A DNA stretch of 64,000 nucleotides from Diphasiastrum complanatum (GCA_029204225.1 CM055106.1:16430022-16494021); one strand, 5' to 3'. Counted from the stretch's first letter, positions 36,645 through 47,437 are shown. Notes: generated by a model from the sequence alone, not told the origin. Numbers and translations are program-made.

Positions 36645-39600
36645 TATATACATATACATAGTACTAAAATGCAAAAAAATGAGGTCTCCTTGGGTTTGGA
36701 GAATCTTAACTTAAAATAATTCAATATTTTTTTACATACAATATGTTTGCAATTAGTACAGAACAGATTGTGCTTTATCAAAAGCTATGGGGAAGGCTAT
36801 CGTTAGCTGGTTATGCACATTTGCTTAATCTTGGATAGTTATGCATTAATGGTCCACATTTCATAATCTTGTATAACATAAAACGGTAGGAATCTAATCA
36901 ATCAATTTTTGATTGAAGTACACGCTAAGTTAGAGTGCTATACTTTGTAGTGCAATGCGTATAAAATATATTTGCAATAACAAAAAAAATCTAATATTTT
37001 ACTATTGTAAATTGAGACAATGTTGTTTTGGCCGATGCCAAAGTTTCACAAGCTGATGATCTCCAAGTTTCTGATCTACCTGATTCTGGTCATAGCTTAT
37101 AGATGTTGGGTTACTCAAGATGGATCACTTCATCTACTTTTAAACTACCTTTGTTGCATATGTTTTTCTTTTCTCTGTTGCTTATTGATAGCCTTTATAG
37201 CTGCTTTTCGAGTAATCTCCTACATTGCGAAATTGTAATCTGTGTTGCAGCGCGATCCACTGCAAAAACTTTCCGGATCATGCGATCCGGAACGTCAGCG
37301 ATCCGCGACCCGGATCGCAAATTTTTTTTTTTTTTTTTTTTTTTTTTGTGGAAAAAGGAGTAATGGCCAAATTTTTTTTTTTCGAGTTTAATACTAACTA
37401 GACCATAATTGAATGGTCGACATGCTTTTCCAATAGATATCAGAAATCAGTTTTGAATGGTGTTCTGATGCCAATGGTTTGCAGATCTACTGATTCCGTT
37501 TTTTCAGTTAGAAAATGATAGAAAGAGTTAGAAGGAGCCTTCCTTAGACTGGCGGGAATTGTATACTTCTTTTGGAATAGCTGAACCAGGGGGTTCGGGG
37601 GGCGGTAGCCCCCCGGTGGGGGGTTTGGGGGGCAACGCCCCCCAATGACGGGGTCCGGGGGCTGCTGGTAGACCCCGGCCCCGACGATAAGGCCTCTTCA
37701 TGATTTGGCCTTCCAACTCCCTGAGTGAAAACACACTTTTTGGTGTTTCGCACCCGAAACAGTCGACAAACTACACAGTCATAATGCTCTCAATCAGAGC
37801 TTTCATCTGATACCCATATTGCCTAAAAAAATTTCCCAAAAAAAAAAACGATTCTGCGCGATTCTGGGAAAATCCCGAAACGCAATTCTGAATCGCGATT
37901 CTGATCGCAATTCTGAATCGCGATTCAGAATCGCGGTGCATCTATGGCCGAAACCATCTACTGATGTCCAAATTTCTGAAACCATATGAAAATGCAGCCA
38001 GTTTTTTTAAACCATCTACTGATGTTCAGATTTCTAATCAATGTAGCCTGCAGCCATCCGAAACCAAGCAACAGATCTGCATAACAATTGCTTTTTTGAT
38101 ATCCTTTCACATGATACCCATATTGGCAACCATACAAAAAAAAAAAAAATTTGCGTTCTGGGAAACCCTAATGGGAATTGCGTTCCGGAACCCGGACTGC
38201 AACCTTGATTGTAATGTGGATGTGTTCTGATGATTTGTTAACTTTTATAGTCAAATGGCTTGCTCATGGGAAGACGGATGTGGGCTGTGCTATCCCTGTT
38301 GAGATGAGCTGTCTATGATTAATTTTGGTCTTTTCACCCATTTCTTTACCAATAAAACTGCCATGGAGCAAAAGGAGGTTCTTCACAAGCTGAGGGAACA
38401 TTTGCTTTTGCTTTACGCTTCTGGCCTAGCATTAGAGCTGTGCCAAGGACATGTTGATATAGCATGTTAAGTCTACATACCAGGAGTTGTTATGTCTGTC
38501 TTTATATGTCTGCTACTTGAAACTCTTCTGCATTTTAATTCTTAGTTTGAGGTCGTTGCTGGCTATTTTAATTTCTGTTAATGTCGGAATGTGTTGTAGG
38601 TATCATGCAAATAGGATGCTCAGCTTCTATGCTCCAGGTTTGTTGTTCACTTTGAGTGTAAGTTTGCAATTTAACTTGAGATAATTTTACGGGTGTCAGT
38701 TGCTTGCACTTTTGTTATTTCTGGCTCTCAAGCTATAAATGCTCTTTCTTTGCAGACCAGCTTTGAAGTAGCAAAAAGGTAGAGGTTTATAGAAACAATG
38801 TAATAGATCTACCTTCTTGTTAGGATAATAGTTGTCACATTCTTATGACTATCTTCCAGGCTGGAGTGGAGAACTCCGTAGCATTTCCTTTTCTCCAGAC
38901 AGCAAAAAAGTGTCAGTAGTTTATCGAGTGACTCTAAGAGGATCAGATGGCGAGGTATAAAGACTTTCCTTGCGTGCATTTTCCATTTGCTTGTTTTAGC
39001 ACCATGTTTCAATGTTGTTTGCTAACATTTTTCTGAAAATGACACATACATACTTCACAATGGGCGAACTTAGTAATGGAGCCCTTTTTGACCGAACTCA
39101 CAATTTGAGTTCTTACTGTTCCAAGTTTTGATAGATATTTAGGGTAGGGGCCATGGCGTGGTTCATGCTCTTGTATATTCACCTCTTCTTGCCTTCAAAA
39201 AAGGTACATAGTTTTACATTGAAGCTATACATGGGATAGTTTTACATTGAAGCGATACATGGTTAGTTCATGTTCAGCAATATTCAATGCTTAATGGTTC
39301 CAAAATTGACCTTAATAGTTGAACCCATCAATGACAGGACAAGTGTATGCTGAAAGAACTGTTGGGATTGGGTAGGGAAGCTAGTTCATAGGCAGGATAG
39401 AGGCAGTTTGCTGAAGGTAGCTGTATATAGTGAGATCTAGAACCTACAAATTGTAGCTTCACGTCTTAAAGAAATATGGTATGTTGAGAAAATACTGTTT
39501 GCAAGATATTTGAACTAATAGTTCTACATGAAAGGAAGATAGCCCAGACCTCTCAAGTTTACAGCCTAGGAACATGGCAATGTTCGTTTCATGTAGAATT

Positions 39601-40228
39601 ATCGGGATAGCTGTTTCCCTACCATGTAAGCATTTGGGCTTATAATTTGAGATAATTTGGTGACTCTTAGAAATCATTGAAGGCGGCTAATGCGTTCGGG
39701 GGGGGGGGGGGGGGGGGGTGCATAGTGATTGTTTTTTCATCAAAGGACATTAGAGACAGTAGGCAGGGAGCATTCCTCTTGAAGCCAAACAAGTCTTCTC
39801 TCATTTGGCTCCTTCCTTAGCCAGTATTCTTGCAGTTTGCTCTTCTAACTCGTATGATAAGCTCTGTGCAAATAAGAATTCTTTGGTCGAGCATGTGTCT
39901 ACATGTAGATCTTACCATTGATTCAAAAGAGCTGAACTAAGCTTATCATTCAGAATTTCAATTTTGCACTAAAATGAAAAAGATCTGGTTTATAGTAGAT
40001 TATTGTTAGCAGTAATTGGTATGCTTTATTGGCTTATCTACTTATCATATATTGTTTTTTTTCAATCTCTTGTTAATGCAGGCATATCGTGAAGCTTCTG
40101 GGACGGCTTTGTTAGATGATATACAAGGTGGCGACCCAGTTCAGAAGGCCGAAGGAATTGCTTTTAGTAGAGCTTGTGCCCGTTTTGGTCTAGGACTGTA
40201 CCTGTATCATGCAGATCAAACACAGTAA
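26713..40228 (+). CDS. RAD52-like organellar DNA-binding protein, four exons, 216 aa
   Basis: Plant RAD52-like proteins (RAD52-1/RAD52-2, also called ODB1/ODB2) bind single-stranded DNA and promote annealing and recombination repair of organelle genomes. Joining 26713-27083, 38600-38637, 38860-38954 and 40082-40228 gives 651 nt in one open frame with stop TAA. All introns are GT-AG. Residues 1 to about 65 are rich in Ser, Ala and Arg and low in acidic residues, a likely plastid or mitochondrial transit peptide. The conserved domain runs through YVVPID, FITRPLAEILRDMNKRVPD, FIPWYHANRMLSFYAPGW, VVYRVTLRGSDGE and ARFGLGLYLYH, closing about where the family normally ends. Introns are 11,516, 222 and 1,127 bp. 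A longer upstream ATG at 26530 is in frame but would translate a CT tract; 26713 is preferred. Which paralog it is, and the target organelle, are not settled. Confidence 0.93.
27640..28020 (+). mobile_element. LINE fragment (endonuclease region) in RAD52-like intron 1
   Basis: The block GGACATTGCATTGGCTTGGA and the following bases match copy B at about 3648. Further on, GGGGGATTTCAATGCTAAGA reads as a GDFNAK-like apurinic endonuclease motif. A CACCATCTCCCCCACCATTA block resembles the endonuclease end of copy C. It is short and frameshifted. Confidence 0.6.
28753..28764 (-). other. Candidate copia primer-binding site, minus strand
   Basis: The minus strand reads TGGTATCAAAGC, one base from the usual site. 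An LTR would lie to its right (from 28765), but no partner LTR or coding sequence was recognised. Confidence 0.35.
29529..29812. repeat. Two adjacent pairs of short tandem repeats
   Basis: A unit of about 75 bp containing GGAAAGAGGACAGATTTGAT and GTGCCAAGGAAAAG occurs twice (about 29537-29672). It is followed by a 55-bp unit, GTTGGAGTTT then AGAACCAAGGAACACTGGCC, at 29701-29755 and 29756-29810. The preceding 200 bases repeat GATCGCTG many times. Confidence 0.8.
29870..30290 (+). repeat. Left arm of a large imperfect inverted repeat
   Basis: This arm is partly complementary to 30890-31320. Examples are GTTGGAAGTAATTGGTACAC here against GTGTACCAATTACTTCCAAC in the right arm, and ATTGAGGTTTAGAACCTTGA here against a reverse complement of 31175-31200. 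The arms are separated by about 600 bp. Confidence 0.75.
30890..31320 (-). repeat. Right arm of a large imperfect inverted repeat
   Basis: The reverse complement of this arm follows the left arm in order: TTGCAATCAGGGGCCAAGGTGG resembles 30069-30100, GGAAGGGTCAACTCA resembles 30229-30243, and GAGACCTCC pairs with GGAGGTCTC. Divergence and small indels are visible, so this is an old inverted duplication or two related elements inserted in opposite directions. Confidence 0.75.
31318..31809 (+). mobile_element. Candidate copia LTR followed by primer-binding-like site
   Basis: TGCTATCAGAGCC at 31797-31809 differs at one position from the copia primer-binding site. The preceding 480 bases start with a TGTCATGCCC block near 31318 and could be an LTR. 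No gag follows in a recognisable form and no target-site duplication was found. Confidence 0.4.
32947..32985. repeat. (CT)n microsatellite in RAD52-like intron 1
   Basis: About 19 CT units within a GC-richer stretch (32820-33150) that contrasts with the AT-rich intron. The stretch resembles a plant 5' leader, but no coding sequence was recognised next to it. Confidence 0.9.
34160..36515 (+). mobile_element. LINE copy C: endonuclease and reverse transcriptase, in RAD52-like intron 1
   Basis: This is the best preserved LINE here. The frame from 34220 reads LLVGDFNARTA, LIILNGLLQWP and GHSVVDYFIASPALLPHLV, then LADHSLLYLSF, the catalytic core of an apurinic/apyrimidinic-type endonuclease. A linker with stops and frameshifts follows. 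Reverse transcriptase reads TGFRRGY, then after a 526-bp solo LTR insertion STLDHVLTLRTIIEEAKHMG, KKVFACFVDLSKAFDTV, GVKQGCPLSPPLFALYIDDL, LLYADDIVLL (YADD) and SVNLKKTKI. Homology ends abruptly at about 36512, so the 3' third is missing. Same family as copies A and B. Confidence 0.9.
35486..36011. mobile_element. Solo LTR inserted in LINE copy C, with 5-bp target duplication
   Basis: The 526-bp segment starts TGTTAGAATC and ends GGGTACGTAACA, with TG...CA ends. It is flanked by GTTAT at 35481-35485 and 36012-36016. Removing it and one GTTAT copy restores the LINE frame GFRRGYSTLDH. A CTCTATATACA TATA-like box lies near 35780. No internal retrotransposon sequence is present, as expected after LTR-LTR recombination. 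The family was not identified. Confidence 0.93.
36515..36615 (-). pseudogene. Short Ty3/gypsy RNase H fragment
   Basis: The minus strand reads NASGFAIGAVLFQDGRMVAF then ESKKWDPTQRG, the start of a gypsy RNase H domain (family consensus begins with DAS and a GxVL block). It is only about 33 codons, directly abutting the truncated LINE C and the TA tract. Confidence 0.75.
36611..36660. repeat. TA-rich microsatellite
   Basis: TATATC/TATA repeats beside the gypsy RNase H fragment. Confidence 0.9.
37250..37347. repeat. GC-rich hairpin pair beside poly-T, inverted copy of the 37.8/38.1-kb module
   Basis: CCGGATC-ATGC-GATCCGG lies at 37273-37290 and GCGATCCG-CGACC-CGGATCGC at 37298-37318, then poly-T at 37321-37347. 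Read on the minus strand, poly-A followed by TTTGCGATCCGGG resembles 38137-38205 (poly-A then TTTGCGTTCTGGG). Confidence 0.75.
37597..37677. repeat. Three consecutive strong G/C hairpins
   Basis: GGGGGGC-GGTA-GCCCCCC lies at 37597-37614, GGGGGGC-AAC-GCCCCCC at 37627-37643, and CGGGGTC/GACCCCG arms at 37649-37655 and 37671-37677. The spacing between the first two starts is 30 bases. Runs of four to six G also give quadruplex potential. Confidence 0.9.
37800..38210. repeat. Diverged tandem module with poly-A and palindromic core
   Basis: GATACCCATATTG followed by an A-run and a GCG(A/T)TTCTGGGAAA block occurs at about 37810-37880 and again at 38114-38170. AAACCATCTACTGATGTTCA-like sequence occurs at about 37950 and 38010. 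The core holds a 22-bp perfect palindrome at 37910-37931 (centre GAATCGCGATTC) and a second GAATCGCGATTC at 37890-37901. Confidence 0.75.
38600..38637 (+). CDS. RAD52-like gene, exon 2 (38 bp, YHANRMLSFYAP)
   Basis: This micro-exon is preceded by acceptor GTTGTAG and followed by donor GTTTGT. It supplies the third base of the Trp codon, twelve codons and the first base of Gly137. Confidence 0.92.
38860..38954 (+). CDS. RAD52-like gene, exon 3 (95 bp)
   Basis: Preceded by ATCTTCCAG and followed by donor GTATAA. It encodes WSGELRSISF through VVYRVTLRGSDGE, the central beta-strand region, and ends in phase 0. Confidence 0.93.
39698..39718. repeat. Poly-G tract in RAD52-like intron 3
   Basis: About 21 consecutive G. 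No other feature was recognised in this intron. Confidence 0.9.
40082..40228 (+). CDS. RAD52-like gene, exon 4 and stop
   Basis: Preceded by a T-rich tract and TTAATGCAG. It encodes AYREASGTALLDD, IAFSRACARFGLGLYLYH and a five-residue tail, then TAA. Confidence 0.94.
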   Translation, partial: AYREASGTALLDDIQGGDPVQKAEGIAFSRACARFGLGLYLYHADQTQ

Positions 40229-41749
40229 TGTTATAAGTTGGGGCTCTTCAATGTTTGATATGGTGCGTACGCAGCAGAGGGCGACATGTTCTGATCTGTG
40301 GAACCTAGTCTTTTGTGGTCACGATATTGCTTAGACATTCAAATTTTAGCAAAGGCAACCTCTGTTATTGTTGTCCTTTTGTTTATTGCTGTAATTCAGT
40401 AGGGTTTATGTCGTGCTTCACTGCTCCCAGGAAAGAAGCACTCAGTTAGTGGCAAAACCTGAAAAGGGAGTAGAACATGGATGATGTCGACTTATAGTGT
40501 TAGTAGGTGGTATTAGTTGTTTTGCTATGCAATTAGAAGAATTATTGAAGAAAGGTGTTGCTAGCAGCTATTCCATGATGTTACAAAGATGGAATACCCT
40601 AAATGGAAGGTTTAGCAAATTTCTAGATGGAATGAAGTCTTCAAGGCAAATGAGATCACTGGCAGAAAGGTAAGTGCTTACCTGCTGATTTGGCTAGTTA
40701 TCCTTTTCTCTCTAAGGCAAAGCGGAAAAGATTCTTCTGAGGCATGCGAATGTCTGTGTTCAAATGACTGTTACAGCACTTGAAGGTGAAAGGTGTCACT
40801 AACATCAGTAGCAACAATGTTGTGTACGGTATTAGAAGGAAATTGGTGTAGGAGTGAGCTGTTAAGCAAATCAGTTTCTTGAAATGTGGATAGGATAAAG
40901 CAGGATCCGTAAGGTGGAACACATCTTGCATTTTATGCCGCAATAAGAGCATCAAGAGTGCCATCTGTAAATCAGAGCTTGTTGCTTTTTTGAAGTACAA
41001 AAAGTTAAGGAGAACTATGAGAACAAATGGAAGATTTTGTTATGAACTTGGTTTGATTTCCTCCAACTGATAATCATAGATAGTTGTAAAACTTTGGAAA
41101 GAATTCCTATTATCCTGGAAAAGACCATATCTGTATGTCATTTTGATTTAGTAACCTTTCGAACTGCAGGTAGAATTATTTTTTGAGTGAAGTACCTCTA
41201 ATTATATTACTTATTGAAGCTACAGATGGTCAAGGTACTTGGAGACTGCCATACAAAGTCTCTCTCTGGAAAAATATGTGCAGTTCCAACTCTCTTTCTG
41301 CAGAAATTCTCTGAAAGAAGGATTAGTTCAACTAGTGAAGTTGAAAAAGTGCATCTGTAGCATTGATTTGAAATGCTACCTCTGAATTTATCATGAAACC
41401 ATGCACACATATAGTGATGGTTTTATCCAAGCTTTTTTCCTTAATCCCTACAACATAAACCACCTGACAAGAAATGGCATTACCAGGTGACATGTTAATT
41501 TTTGAAAGATGCTTGTTATATCCTTTTTTTTTATGATGCACCCTAGCATATCAACAACAAACTATATGTTAAATCATAACATATTCAAACTTTATCACGT
41601 AGAGTTGAATCAAATTGGTGCAATAGTTCTCTCAAAGTACATTGAATTATCATCACCAGAGAGCCTTTTGAAGGAGATCGTAGAAGGTTCTAATGGCATC
41701 TGCTGTGATCAAAGGCCAACCATGTATTGTTTTTCGTCTTATTTCATCA

Positions 41750-42090
41750 ATTCTAATTTGCACATGTTGCAAGGTGTTTTTTGAACTCCTGTGAGTTGAG
41801 AGAAGATGATTCAATGGTTTCACAAGAATAAGTGAAGTCAAACAAACTTTGATGGAATGCTTCGAACACTTCGGACTTCTTTTTCAAGTAGTATATCATT
41901 GTCATCCTGCTGTAATCATCTATGAATGTGACGAAATATCGCGATCCAGAGAGGGAGTCGACTTTCATTTGTCCACAGACATTTTAGTGAACTAGCTCAA
42001 GGATATCCTTGGCTCTTCTTCCTTCATGTACAAATGGATTTTGATGTTGCTTGCCCTTTTGATAGGCTTCGCAGCAGTTGGAGTTTGGAC
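41750..42090 (-). pseudogene. Copia integrase fragment (minus strand)
   Basis: From 42090 downward a frame reads a QKGKQHQNPF-type zinc-domain end, then VCGQMKVDSLSGSRYFVTFI and DDYSRMTMIYYLKKKSEVFE, the first part of the copia integrase core. It lies just downstream of the RAD52-like gene, on the opposite strand. The catalytic core is incomplete and there are stops. Confidence 0.8.
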
Positions 42091-42689
42091 TTGTAATTCT
42101 CAGACCATTCACTAGCTCTTTTCTGCTCATGTCGTAGAGACTCCTCATATTTAGATGATATCCGGAGATGGTTTTCGCAAATATTTAGAGATAGGTTCAT
42201 ATTTGTTAATAAAGGCCTAAATAGTGTTTGTACTAATTTTGACAAGTAGATAAGTGGATGAGCGAGTTTGGACCTATTCTAATTGGTTAATTTTGGTACA
42301 TTGCATTTAGACTAGAATTTCTAAGTTTTTGGTTTATCTAGAAGTTGCCATTTTAGAGCACAGTTAAAGAAAGTGGCCAAATGACAATGTGGCTGTTATA
42401 AATAGTTGCACCTGCGTGAAGAACAGATCACTTATTATGTGAAGAATTGCCTTATGTCTATTTCAATCCATCACTTATTTTCATCTAGTGTCTTTTTAAT
42501 CCAGCCTTATGTTTTACTTTATGTCTATTTCGATCTAAGTCACAATCTTATTTCTACTTTGAGAATCAAACGCCATTTCGACTCTGATCGTGATAGTGGC
42601 TATAGAATGATTGTAGAAGTGAAAAAAGACCCATTATAGGATCGAAACAGTAAAAGGATCTATTATATTTTTCATTGAAGGTCAAAGCT

Positions 42690-42980
42690 TTGAGGAGTGA
42701 TGAAGCTCTTGGAGGAAATACACCATATGAAGTATTATTCAAAAAGAAGCCTAAGATCGAACACCTTAGAGACCTTGGAAGTTTTTGCTTTGCACATATT
42801 CCCTTGGAAACAAGGAAAAAAAGGTGATCCAAGCTCATTGATTATGGTTGGATACTCATCCACCAAGGAGATCTATAGTGTCTTTATACTCTCTACCTCA
42901 AAAGTGATTGAGAATAGAGATGTCATATTTTATGAAGATCAACATTCAACGGGGTTGAGATCAAGGCATCTCAAGATGCA
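42690..42980 (+). pseudogene. Copia integrase C-terminal fragment (plus strand)
   Basis: The plus strand reads EALGGNTPYEVLFKKKPKIE then HLRDLGSFCFAHIP, and in another frame VFILSTSKVIENRDVIFYED. This is the region after the integrase core, equivalent to 19200-19050 of the 16.7-kb element. It faces away from the neighbouring 41.8-kb fragment, so an inversion or two insertions are implied. Confidence 0.75.
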
Positions 42981-45054
42981 TCACAAATTATTTCTATTGA
43001 AGATAATCAATATGTGATGGGGTTGAGGTTTGAGGAGGAGTATCCTCAACACATGTATTCAAGGGGATCTTCAAGAGGCAAGGCCGAGTCTTTATGGCTC
43101 ATTTTTCATGGTAAAGAGGGACAAGTTGCAGGTGGTATCTACTCCAACATTCTTACTAATGCTTCTCTTCCATTACTTTATGTATTATCTTATTCTATTG
43201 AGATTTCTATATCTCAAAATTCAAGTAAGGCAATTTTGGTTTTGGATGATGCCTATTGAATGGACATATTTTTTGTCATCGATGGCTTAGATATGTTTCC
43301 AAAACATTTCGAAAGCAAGATATTTGTCATCAAAAGTATGCTCTTGAATCTAGTAAGAGTAAGAATGAGTTTGCTACTCATAGTTTGAAAAATCATATTT
43401 TTACATGTTATGAGGCATTTTGTAAACTTCTCTTTAGATTAAGTGAAGCATCCAAAGAGGACACTTACATCCTTGAGAAAGTATTTAGCCTCAAAAAGAT
43501 CAAGATAATTGATTTCAAGATGAGATCCATCATGGATAAAGTCCATAGTATGTGGACTAGTCAATCTAGAATGCATAATTTTGACAATCATCACATTCTT
43601 CCATCTTATGATCTTGATCTCTATGTTCTTTGGGATCTTTGTGAGGCATGGAAGCCTTGAATTTCTCTTTTCATGGTGTAGCCATTTTCATGCAAATGGA
43701 ATTTTCAAATCAAAGATCATCATCAAGCATGGAGGAAGAACATGGATATAGTGGACTTATTAGAGACAAAACACACATTTGCCTTCCTAGCCTTCTTCTG
43801 GGACATCTACTTTTTTTGCTTAAATTTCACCATTTGATCTAGTTTGTCAAAATATTTGACTTGTTTCTTGTCATGAAGTCATTTTTTTTTCTTTCTTCTA
43901 GTTGGATCTAGATGAATTAGCCTGAAACTGCTTCCTGAATGCCACAACCATGGAATCATAAGCTTTCGTGACTCGTACGCCATCATTGAAAGTTTGAAGC
44001 ATGTTCTGCCTGCAGACTCTGCGATAATACGAGTAAATATGCAAAGTTGGATAAATGAATGGATGTAGATTAACAATAGGATTATAGAGAGATAACAATG
44101 AAAATCCAACACTCTTGTGCTCTTTTTAGGAGGGAGGGTGGTAGTGACTAATGTTGAGACTTTAGCCTTTGGTGTGGAGGGCTAGATTTGCCACATATAT
44201 GGATGTGGGCAAGTCGACTCATTGTGCCCGACTCCTCCCATCTTCCTTCTATTCTTGGAGTGCCATACCCATTGTTTGTGTCAAGGATTGGAGGCCAGTT
44301 TGTTTCAAGGCTTGTTCCCATTCGTTCAACCTATGGTTTCCTATGGGCTTTCTTCTTTCTCTTGCATTCTACTTGTGGTGATAGTGTTTCTTTGCGGCAG
44401 AGTCATAGGGTAGTATGACATCCTCATCCTCCTATTGATAAATTGCCAATTGGGTCTAGAGGGAGCCTGCAACAGTTTGCTTCTTTGGAAAGAATCAAAG
44501 CTTTTGATATTTCCTCCTAGATTAGAGTTTCCCAATTGTAGTTATAGTTTTCAAGCTTTTCAATTCTTGTCACTGAGTAGCAAAATAATGTGAGAGAAAC
44601 TCTACCTTCTTGGTTCGGGCTACTTTGAAAAATTTGACAACAAAAGTGGCCTGATGGCTTTTAGAATTATGTCATCATTTGTCCTCCATGCCTTGATAGT
44701 GGTTTCTAGATGTGGAACCACTTTTTCTATTTTGGCCGTATTTGTCAAAGTGCTCTTCTCTTTTGTTGGTATGCCCATTTCCGCCAAGTTTGAAGCATCA
44801 TAACTTATGGTGTAAGTCCTTTTGTTCAGTCGGTAATTGAAGGTGGCATTATCAGTCTTGGTTGTGCTGTAGGCATATATGATGATTAGAGTTGATTGCC
44901 ACACAGAGATAATATAATGTTTGAATTTATAAACCTCCAAGAGTGTTTGGCTAATTTGCCACCAATTGTGAGCCTCATATGGCTTCGGGAATGGGCAACA
45001 ACTCTAGTGTCTCCGGTTTCGGGGGGTGCAATCATTCGGGATCCACTTGAAATT

Positions 45055-45058
<4 letters not shown>

Positions 45059-45143
<85 letters not shown>
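45059..45143. repeat. (CT)n microsatellite, about 42 units
   Basis: Perfect CT run in sequence otherwise without recognised features. Confidence 0.95.
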
Positions 45144-45147
<4 letters not shown>

Positions 45148-47437
45148 TGGAGTTTGAGCTTTTTGGCTAGTTTGCTTGGTTGAAATCCTTGAGACATGGT
45201 TAACATCTATAGAGGTAATACTTATCCAGGATTGACTATAGTGCCATTAGAAAGCCCTTGACTAGAGCTTTCGAATGACACCCTCCATGACCTAGTTCTA
45301 AGCTTTGGCTATGAAGATATTGTCAATCAAAGTTATAGATGGACAAAAATCTTGATATGATTCTGATATTGTTTTCGAGCATGATTGACTAGTTTGACAA
45401 ACTGGTCAACTATGCCCAAAGCAATATCAAAGTTGTTCAAACTATTTGACTATCCATAACTTTTTCATCGTAGCTAAAAACTGTCTCATATAGGGTGATG
45501 TTGAAAAGCTCTTGTCAAGGGATTTCTAAAGTTGAATGTAATCATCTCAATCAGAGTTATGGTTAAAAAAATTATCTGTTGTCAAAATTTTTTGTCAACT
45601 ATGATATTGCTTTTGGATGCTCTTGACCTATTTGATTGAAAGTGATATCAGAGTCAACATGTTTTTTTGGACTCCCCGTAACTTTTTAACTGTAGCTCAA
45701 AACTAGGTCTTCTAGGATGTTCTTCAAAAGCTCTCATTGAGGGATTTCTAATGGCACAATAATCATCTCAATTAGAGCTACTGCTGAAAAGTTATATTAT
45801 TTTATTAGCAACCATAGACTATACAATACATAGAATGTTTACTATCAAATATGGTACATATGGAACTATGGGCAAAAAAAGAGTTTATTTTGTATTTACG
45901 TTGCCAGATTTTGCCATCCTATGTGGCAATCCTTATAGGGCCCTTTCAAGCTCAAATTTTTTCTATTAAATAACAAGTTTGTTTTGGAATGGCAATTCAA
46001 TGATGTGTTGGAGGCGAAGGTCTTCATCAAGGTGATGATGAAGAGTCAAAAAAACAAAAAGGGCAAAACTCTACATGATGATAATTATTTTTGCAACAGG
46101 TTTCTAAACATTTGTAGCACAAGAGTTAACCAATGCTCAAACTCAAAAATACTTCTAGATGGGATAGATGAAATGAAATGTAGGACATTTTGTGAGTTGG
46201 TGCATTTGTCTTGCTTTGGTGAGGATATTGATTGTGCTCAATATGTTTTGAATAGGTTGTCAAGGCCTTACAACTCGCATTGTGAGTAAAATTGTAGACC
46301 TTCGAATTCTACTCAAATTTTACAAGCATAATGGCTTGTCCATTCAAAGGACCTTCAAATGAAGAGTTTCTAGTTCCTTTCTTGCATATGAACATGGGCC
46401 CACATGTACTTTTGTTCAACCATGCATCATGTGCCAAGGAAAGCGTATAAAAATGAAAAAGAGGGAGATCACAAAGATTCTAAGTCTTGGATAGTGGTAC
46501 CAAAGTATCTTGCCTTGATATGTTTAATATATTGACTCCATGAGGGCCCTCCTCCCCTGTGGTACCCTTTCTACCTCAAACCTAACGAGATTTTCGAATC
46601 TTATAGTGGAATGTGCGGAGCCCTAGCCGATTCCATCACTTGAATTTTGTTGTGTGTTGAAAGAGGGTGTCATTTCAACCGCATGTTACGTTGTAACTTG
46701 TCATTGACGTCACACCTTGCTTTCCAAATTGAAAAATACTTTCTCTTTAAGATTCTCCCTCCATTTCTTCAGACAAAATCAAGATGCTACTATGTGCAAG
46801 GAACCTTTTATGTATTGACAAGTGGTTTTTCTAGTGACGTTTGTACTCGATAAAATGGTTATAAAATTATGGCAAACTTGTTGGGCCGAGCCATAATTGA
46901 ACAACCATTGAATCAGGTGTAGAAGTCACTAAAAGGACATTTTCCAAGTATAAAGAATTGTCTTAGCATTTATATTACAATTGATTTTTTTTTTATGGCC
47001 CATAGATTTTCACTTTCTATGAGGTAAAATGTGCTGCCCTAATTTTTTTACGGACATTAAAATGCTTTTGAAAAGTTTTATGGGCAAGATTTCATAATGT
47101 GTCGCATGTTGCTTTCACAAAAGATCATCTACTATACATTTCATTTTACAATCCTTTTCCATAAAACAACTCATGCACAAAACTGAAACTATAAATTTTG
47201 GAGAAATGAAGTTCTTTGCATGACATAATCCACTTCAAACATATGAAATAAAATGCCAACATGATCTTTTATACAAATAACTTCTTTATGTTTAGATGTG
47301 AGAATGAACTGAGTACATTGAAATTGTCACATGAGTTCCCTAATTTGGAACATGGCGAGTCTAGTCATTTTTGCCCAAGAACCAAACAAGCCCCAAGTTA
47401 CATAATCTAGACCAACTACTTGGAGACAATTCCAACC

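Noticed and set aside
37528-37753. Minus-strand Pro/Gly-rich open frames
   Set aside because: They are produced by the G/C hairpin array and show no coding signature.
43014-43842. Several overlapping plus-strand frames after the copia integrase piece
   Set aside because: Lys/Ser-rich but without retroelement or cellular motifs; frames break often.
45984-46289. A 101-codon plus-strand open frame
   Set aside because: No recognisable motif, no splice or promoter context, and composition like its AT-rich surroundings; treated as chance.
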